Assembly: GCA_032622095.1 (NCBI GenBank)
Contig: CP136069.1
Span: forward strand, 160,509,043-160,573,042
From: Siphonodentalium dalli
Lineage: Eukaryota > Mollusca > Scaphopoda > Gadilida > Siphonodentaliidae
Length of the DNA: 64,000 bases
Reading direction: 5' to 3'
In this document: positions 59,120-64,000 of the stretch, piece by piece
Position numbering within the stretch: position 1 is the stretch's first letter
Layout of the letters: every line of letters starts with the position of its first letter
Translations under genes and position numbers: made by a program
Notes under the pieces: generated by a model
Told to the model about the DNA's origin: nothing
The model's database searches: none
The model's input: only the letters and a program-made list of their open reading frames with translations

Positions 59120-60363
59120 AAAGACTGTTGGAAACTTGTTACAAATATAGCAAACTGTGGAAATTTGATTATTCGATTGTCAAGAGTGAAATAGTCGTCT
59201 TTTGTGACAGCAATACAGGCAAAAGCTCTAATGTAAAAACTGATGTGTCAAAATGGTTTTTGGGACCACACCCTTTAAAGGAGGCTGAAACCGTTATTCA
59301 TTTGGGCATTCCCCAAAATAATCGTTCAAATCGCTCAAAGAATATTGACAGGGCATGCGAAATGATGAGGCGAACATTTTTCGCTGCTTGCAGGTCACCA
59401 GTTACCAAGTACCTCACACCTTCAACTGTTATTACTTTATTTAAACTTGTTGTTATACCGAAGGCATTGTATGGCTGTGAAATGTGGTACGGTCTCAGCG
59501 AAGCACACTACCTACTTCTCGAACGGTCATATCGTATGTGTGTCAAAATTATTCAGGGCCTACCGAAGAGAACGAGTACCGAGCTATCCCTATCACTCCT
59601 CGGACTATCGCCTCTTCGAGTTGAAATAGATAAGAGAAAATTGTTATTCATGGGTTCGCTCATAAACTTGCCGAACAGTCATGCTGAAGCACTAAAAATA
59701 TTTCTGTTCAATGTGTATGGTCATCTCATGTTTAACCGGCCGTTTATAGGCTTCGCAAGGGATATATTTCCAATTTTACATAGGTATAATCTATACCAAT
59801 ATCTCACTACCTTTGTAAATAGCGGAATGTTTCCATTGCAAAGCCACTGGAAGGAGCTCGTGAACTTGAACTTGAATATTAATACCCCTAACGCAACAGC
59901 TACTGTCAACTTAACGAATGCACATCTGACTTTTTTCCGCACGGTAAAGCCTTGTCCAAACTCAGTATGGAGAGGTTGGTTGATCGCTAGAGAAAAACCC
60001 AAAATATTGGCGAAATCTCTTTGCATGGCAAACATCCTCTCCAAAACTACATATGACAACGCTGCAGTGTGCAAACACTGTCACTCCTCGTATTCATACC
60101 TGATGCCACATATGTTCCTTCACTGCTTCTCCCCTCACATTCAAGAACTGAGAAACGCCTTCTGGTACAAAATTCTAAACAAACACGGAGTGCAAGTATA
60201 CACATTGCTAGACAATCTCACACCAGAAGCGTTTCTCGCATATGCAGCCGGTGGCACCAGTCACCCAATTATGACGCAATTATGTGACGAGGAAATTCTT
60301 TTCATGGACTGCCTCACATTTATATGTATTTTGTGCTTAATTGACACATCCATGTATGATTAA
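59059..60363 (+). pseudogene. LINE ORF2, rest of reverse transcriptase and C-terminal finger
   Basis: Continues the same polyprotein in another frame. N-S-D-D-V-C-I-L-S replaces the expected Y-A-D-D-V-C motif, so the catalytic box itself has decayed. Then G-G-L-K-R-L-L, K-S-E-I-V-V-F, thumb and C-terminal region, and C-K-H-C with a downstream H-M-F-L-H-C near the end, a finger known from Jockey/CR1/I-type LINEs. Stop at 60361-60363. Confidence 0.85.
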
Positions 60364-60495
60364 TAGCATATAACATTCATGTGCACGCTTTCTGTATATA
60401 ATTATTGTTTGTACATCACTGGTCATGTCATTGACGGTGCAACTCACTCATGTATAAATTATCTTCATGTGTTGGAGGAATAAACATTATCTCTC

Positions 60496-60696
60496 ACTGT
60501 GAATTTCTACGAATGCGTTCAGTCGGTTAGAAAGGACCTTCGTGAATAGTTTGCCCAAACAGCTGAGTATTGTTATCGGTCTATAAGTATTCGGGTCACT
60601 AGGATCTCCCTTATTCTTAAAGTTCAGCTGAACTGTAACCTAATTTGAGTATTGATATATCATCCCGTGTGTATCTAAGTCCCCTTAACACAAATC
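60496..60696. repeat. 201-bp direct repeat, right copy
   Basis: Repeats 57200-57400 directly after the LINE 3' end. After it the sequence ('cgcaaaaaatcccg') is presumably the original continuation of the target. Confidence 0.9.
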
Positions 60697-62450
60697 CGCA
60701 AAAAATCCCGTCAAAATATCCCGCAATTATTTTTGATATCTTGGGAACAAAACAGTCGCCGAAGATTTGTTTTCATTTTGCACTGCGCGCACATGGCTAC
60801 TAGAGGAGCACGTGACATGAAGTCACGGAGGGATCACAAATGCGCAGTTCTGCTTTGCGTCATTGACAACGTGTGGCGACAATGGCGATGGTAGGTCTGC
60901 GCTTACGTTGTAAAGATTATTTTGATCTTGCTGCATTCAAGCCTTATGACAATGGTCCTCCACATATCGGCCAGAGACCGGTGACCGACGATCCGACAAT
61001 AAATCGTCGCATCCGTGGACAATTCGCACCGGTCTCCCCCTCTTTCGGACCAAAAGTAGAAAGATAGGCTGTTGTACGTTGGTCTAAACGTCAACACATT
61101 TCCCAATCCCCAACAATAACTGAATTGAAATTCAAACAGTTAGACAGTTCAGCCTGTATGTGGGAGATTTTTTTTATTAATTTGTGCCCAATACCTGTGG
61201 TATGTGGTGAATAATTTTCAACTTATGTTGTGTCAAGCAATTGCGTGGGGGAGGGGGTAGACACATCCTTTCCCCATTTATGCCGAAACCTATTGCATAT
61301 CACAAGTAGACTCCATGATGAAATAAACAATTATGTTTTAACTTGATATTCACAATACTGGGTATTAAATTTATGTTGGTATGTAATTATTTCATCTAGT
61401 TCAGTCATGAACGTAGTGGGCAGAAATCCACAAAAGCTTGATCTATATTCCATCACTAGTATGCTTCAATTAAATGCTCTTTATGTTTACATTTTTCAAC
61501 TGGCTTTAATATATAGACACCCAAGTTCTCATTGAGAATTTATGGTCACTAATGGAAGGTAGGTGTGAAACATCAAACATTTTATACTATCAAGAATTTC
61601 CAAAACAGAGCACTATCTACGTTCCGGTACTGACCTGAATTTTACATGCAGTATCATGCATGGCCTTTAGATTATCATAAACACATTTTTTTGACAGTCT
61701 GTCAACAAAACAAAAACCGCAAAAGGCGTACGTATATTTTATTTTCAGTGTGTATTATGTTTATTCACTTTATTGTTTCAAATGAATCAAGACCCGTAAC
61801 GCACAATCTCCACAAGGACCAACTAAAAAGACCTATATAGGCCTATATCTACCACACTCGGTGGAAATGTTGGCGTTCCTGTGCATATGACGTACGTAGT
61901 ACGGTACTGCTTTGATCACAAATCGAACGATATGTTACGCATGCTACATTCGCAATAACAAAATAGTCCCTCGCGATTGCTGTTCTTATTTTAAAAATAA
62001 TACCCATACAGTGGGCTGAAGGCATGTTAAAAGGTAACATAATTCCACAATTGATCAATCTTTTACGATTGTAGTCATAGTCAACTTTAGACACATTATT
62101 GTCGAGTATGGATATGCACACGCACATGACGTTGAGGTTAGGTCAGATGTAGGTCACATCACCTGCATGAAATTTGTTTGTGTTTATAGTTCAAATACCA
62201 GTTTGTTAATGCTCGGTTACTGCTTAATGACTGATGTAGTCATATAAATTCGTAGCCATGTATATAATTCGAACTACCGTCAAGAATTTCTCTGAACAAT
62301 TCGATTGGAATACAAGGAATTTATGTTTTGTTGGTTGAAATATTGGCGAAAAATCGTGACAAACTGACATGATTGACACAGCGCACACGTGCATGCAGTG
62401 CGGTACTTTTTCGTCTAATTTCATTTATTTGCTTTCACAAATGGAGTAAT
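60697..62450. other. Intergenic; one small uncertain ORF
   Basis: A 64-codon plus frame at 60873-61067 (M-A-T-M-A-M-V-G-L-R-L-R-C, ending F-G-P-K-V-E-R) has a fair start context (gcgacaatgg) and ordinary amino-acid composition. No domain, splice partner or homologue is recognised, so I do not call it a gene. The rest shows nothing. Confidence 0.35.
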
Positions 62451-62697
62451 ATGTGGGCAGTAGCCTCTATACGGGCGCCTGCGGCGGATAGCATACTATG
62501 GGTGGCGAGATGGTGTGGTGGGTGGGATCTCATTATGCTTATTATTTATGTGGGCAGTAGCCTCTATACGGGCGCCTGCGGCGCATAGCATACTATGGGT
62601 GGCGGGATGGTGTGGTGGGTGGGATCTCATTATGCTTATTATTTATGTGGGCAGTAGCCTCTATACGGGCGCCTGCGGCGCATAGCATACTATGGGT
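62451..62697. repeat. 97-bp tandem repeat, about 2.5 copies
   Basis: 'atgtgggcagtagcctctat' starts at 62451, 62548 and 62645, exactly 97 bases apart and almost identical. Each unit has 'acgggcgcctgcggcg' and 'gatggtgtggtgggtgggat'. Confidence 0.92.
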
Positions 62698-63601
62698 GAT
62701 TCGTATTGGATTTTAATTATTCAAAAAATTCAATCTGGTGAGTAGACTACTAATGATTTTCATTGATTCATTACATTTCAATTTCAGGTTCTATAAATCG
62801 ATGTTTACGTCACGTTAGACTAGAATTAACGTAGAACGGTCACTTATATTTACACAGATTGTTGATTGGTAGCCTTGTAAATCATGCTTAATATTGCATA
62901 TTGTCATGCATAGCTGACATTTTTGTATTGTCAAGGTGCCGATTTATGTATTCACGCTTGAGTAGAACAAGTCACGGTTCACACATCGCCGAAAGTAAAT
63001 CCTCATGCATGATCCATGTACTGCGATGTAGGGTTACTGATACACCACCCCTGTCCTGAAACCCCGACAAGGACCGTGAGTGGGTGTTTATTGGTACCGG
63101 TATGGTTATTCACGTACAGGTAACATTTTGTTTGACAATGTGAATCACACTTTTGTGTGTCCCAGCTTGAATTGAAACAATATTTGTGAAAGATCATTCT
63201 TCAAAGTGCTTGGAACACAAGCAGCTGTATTGTGACAGCCCATTCCAAACTCTCGTTGCGGACAAAGGCCGTCCACTGTCGTCGAATGGCTGCATTAATT
63301 CTTGGGCCACTTGAACATTTATGGCTACAGTTTGCCGCCACGCAGCGACGAGTACTTTTTATTCTTCAAAAACATAAACAACGATAAAAAAAAAAACGAT
63401 TTCAAAATACGTAATTTTAAAAACGGCATATAAAATTTCTTCCGTCTTTGTACCCTCGATGACGTCATTTCCGAGTCGCGACGGAAACAGCCGATTCAAA
63501 AATGAATATTGTAAACAAAGAGGCCGTTTTATTAAAATGTCTGGAAATAGTACTTTTTTGCAAAAATGTGAACAAAATGGGCAGCATAAATGTTATAAAC
63601 C
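62698..63601. other. Intergenic, nothing recognised
   Basis: No supported feature. Confidence 0.45.
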
Positions 63602-64000
63602 TTATTTAGCATAAGTTAAGACATATTTAGATATATTTGGAGCTAAATTAATTGTATTATTCAGCTGGTCTTTAAATATAGGAATAATCGTTCCCAGTAC
63701 CCATTCTTCGGGAATAAATCCAGTGTCTAAAATAACATTAAATAGTTTATAGTATATCCCCATCATAGCACACGCTGAATTCTTTTTGTATTCATTCAAT
63801 ATTAAGTCGACAGTCGTGTCCTGATGACTTACTATTTTTCATACTGTTTATGGCTTGAGTGATCTCTTCGCACTTGATGGGCTTATTGATTTCCATATTC
63901 TCGATTTCGTTGAAATTATTAGCAATGAATATACTTATAGAGGGGTCGTCTTCATGTGAGGTGGAGTTGATCGTTCGGAAGTGATCAGCGAGAACACCAA
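63602..64000 (-). pseudogene. LINE pre-RT fragment, antisense, cut by window edge
   Basis: On the minus strand: C-E-E-I-T-Q-A-I-N-S-M-K-N-S-K-S-S-G-H-D, then after a frameshift near 63800 G-F-I-P-E-E-W-V-L-G-T-I-I-P-I-F-K-D. This is the region just before the RT 'K-G-D...Y-R-P-I' block, so it is the part missing from the fragment at 56605-57400. It may be from the same family or even the same original element. It ends abruptly at 63602-63650. Confidence 0.7.

Larger units (their letters stand above)
57401..60495 (+). mobile_element. 5'-truncated non-LTR retrotransposon (LINE)
   Basis: 3095 bases between the 201-bp repeats. It encodes the end of an APE-type endonuclease, a reverse transcriptase and a C-terminal region with a C-x2-C...H-x4-C finger, then a short 3' UTR with ggaataaacattatctct at the end. 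The 5' part (start of endonuclease, any ORF1) is missing, as in usual incomplete reverse transcription. I would place it in the broad Jockey/CR1-like group on RT wording; the clade is uncertain. Confidence 0.88.

Noticed and set aside
59721-60074. 117-codon minus frame
   Set aside because: Antisense shadow of the LINE C-terminal region.

Overview
The window is repeat-rich, AT-rich animal nuclear DNA. Introns with GT/AG borders, a rhodopsin-class GPCR, APE-type LINE fragments and many hairpin (MITE-like) elements show a metazoan. The dispersed repeats ending in 'ctcaggtgagctaaaaa' preceded by ggacgg runs, and the peptide-receptor-like GPCR, make me favour a marine lophotrochozoan, probably a mollusc. 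That placement is inference, not proof. Genes are few; most of the longer open frames are repeats read through.

Layout. 0-9.8 kb: intergenic DNA with hairpin-ended elements and a 2-kb dispersed repeat (6.3-8.3 kb). 9.8-21.2 kb: copy A of a segmental duplication, holding a 66-bp satellite array, a dispersed element nested in a MITE nested in the satellite, a four-copy 458-bp higher-order array, and the 3' exons of an O-methyltransferase gene. 18.97-23.98 kb: that gene, minus strand, four exons whose phases and splice sites agree; its last short exon was not found. 24-38 kb: a long-terminal-inverted-repeat element (25.0-26.2 kb), several diverged tandem repeat fields and Tc1-like hairpins. 39.0-40.1 kb: a class A GPCR with one in-frame stop, flanked on both sides by related palindromes. 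42.1-48.5 kb: copy B of the duplication with intact copies of O-methyltransferase exons 3 and 4 but no exons 1-2, plus a 439-bp palindromic element whose empty site survives in copy A. 48.5-56.6 kb: dispersed repeats and two facing GC-rich modular palindrome arrays. 56.6-64 kb: fragments of an antisense LINE, one of them split by a 5'-truncated sense LINE flanked by 201-bp direct repeats.

Only two host genes are well supported: the O-methyltransferase (probably functional, incomplete here) and the GPCR (probably a recent or polymorphic pseudogene). The main biology is a history of nested insertion, tandem amplification and segmental duplication, much of which can be ordered from the sequence alone.
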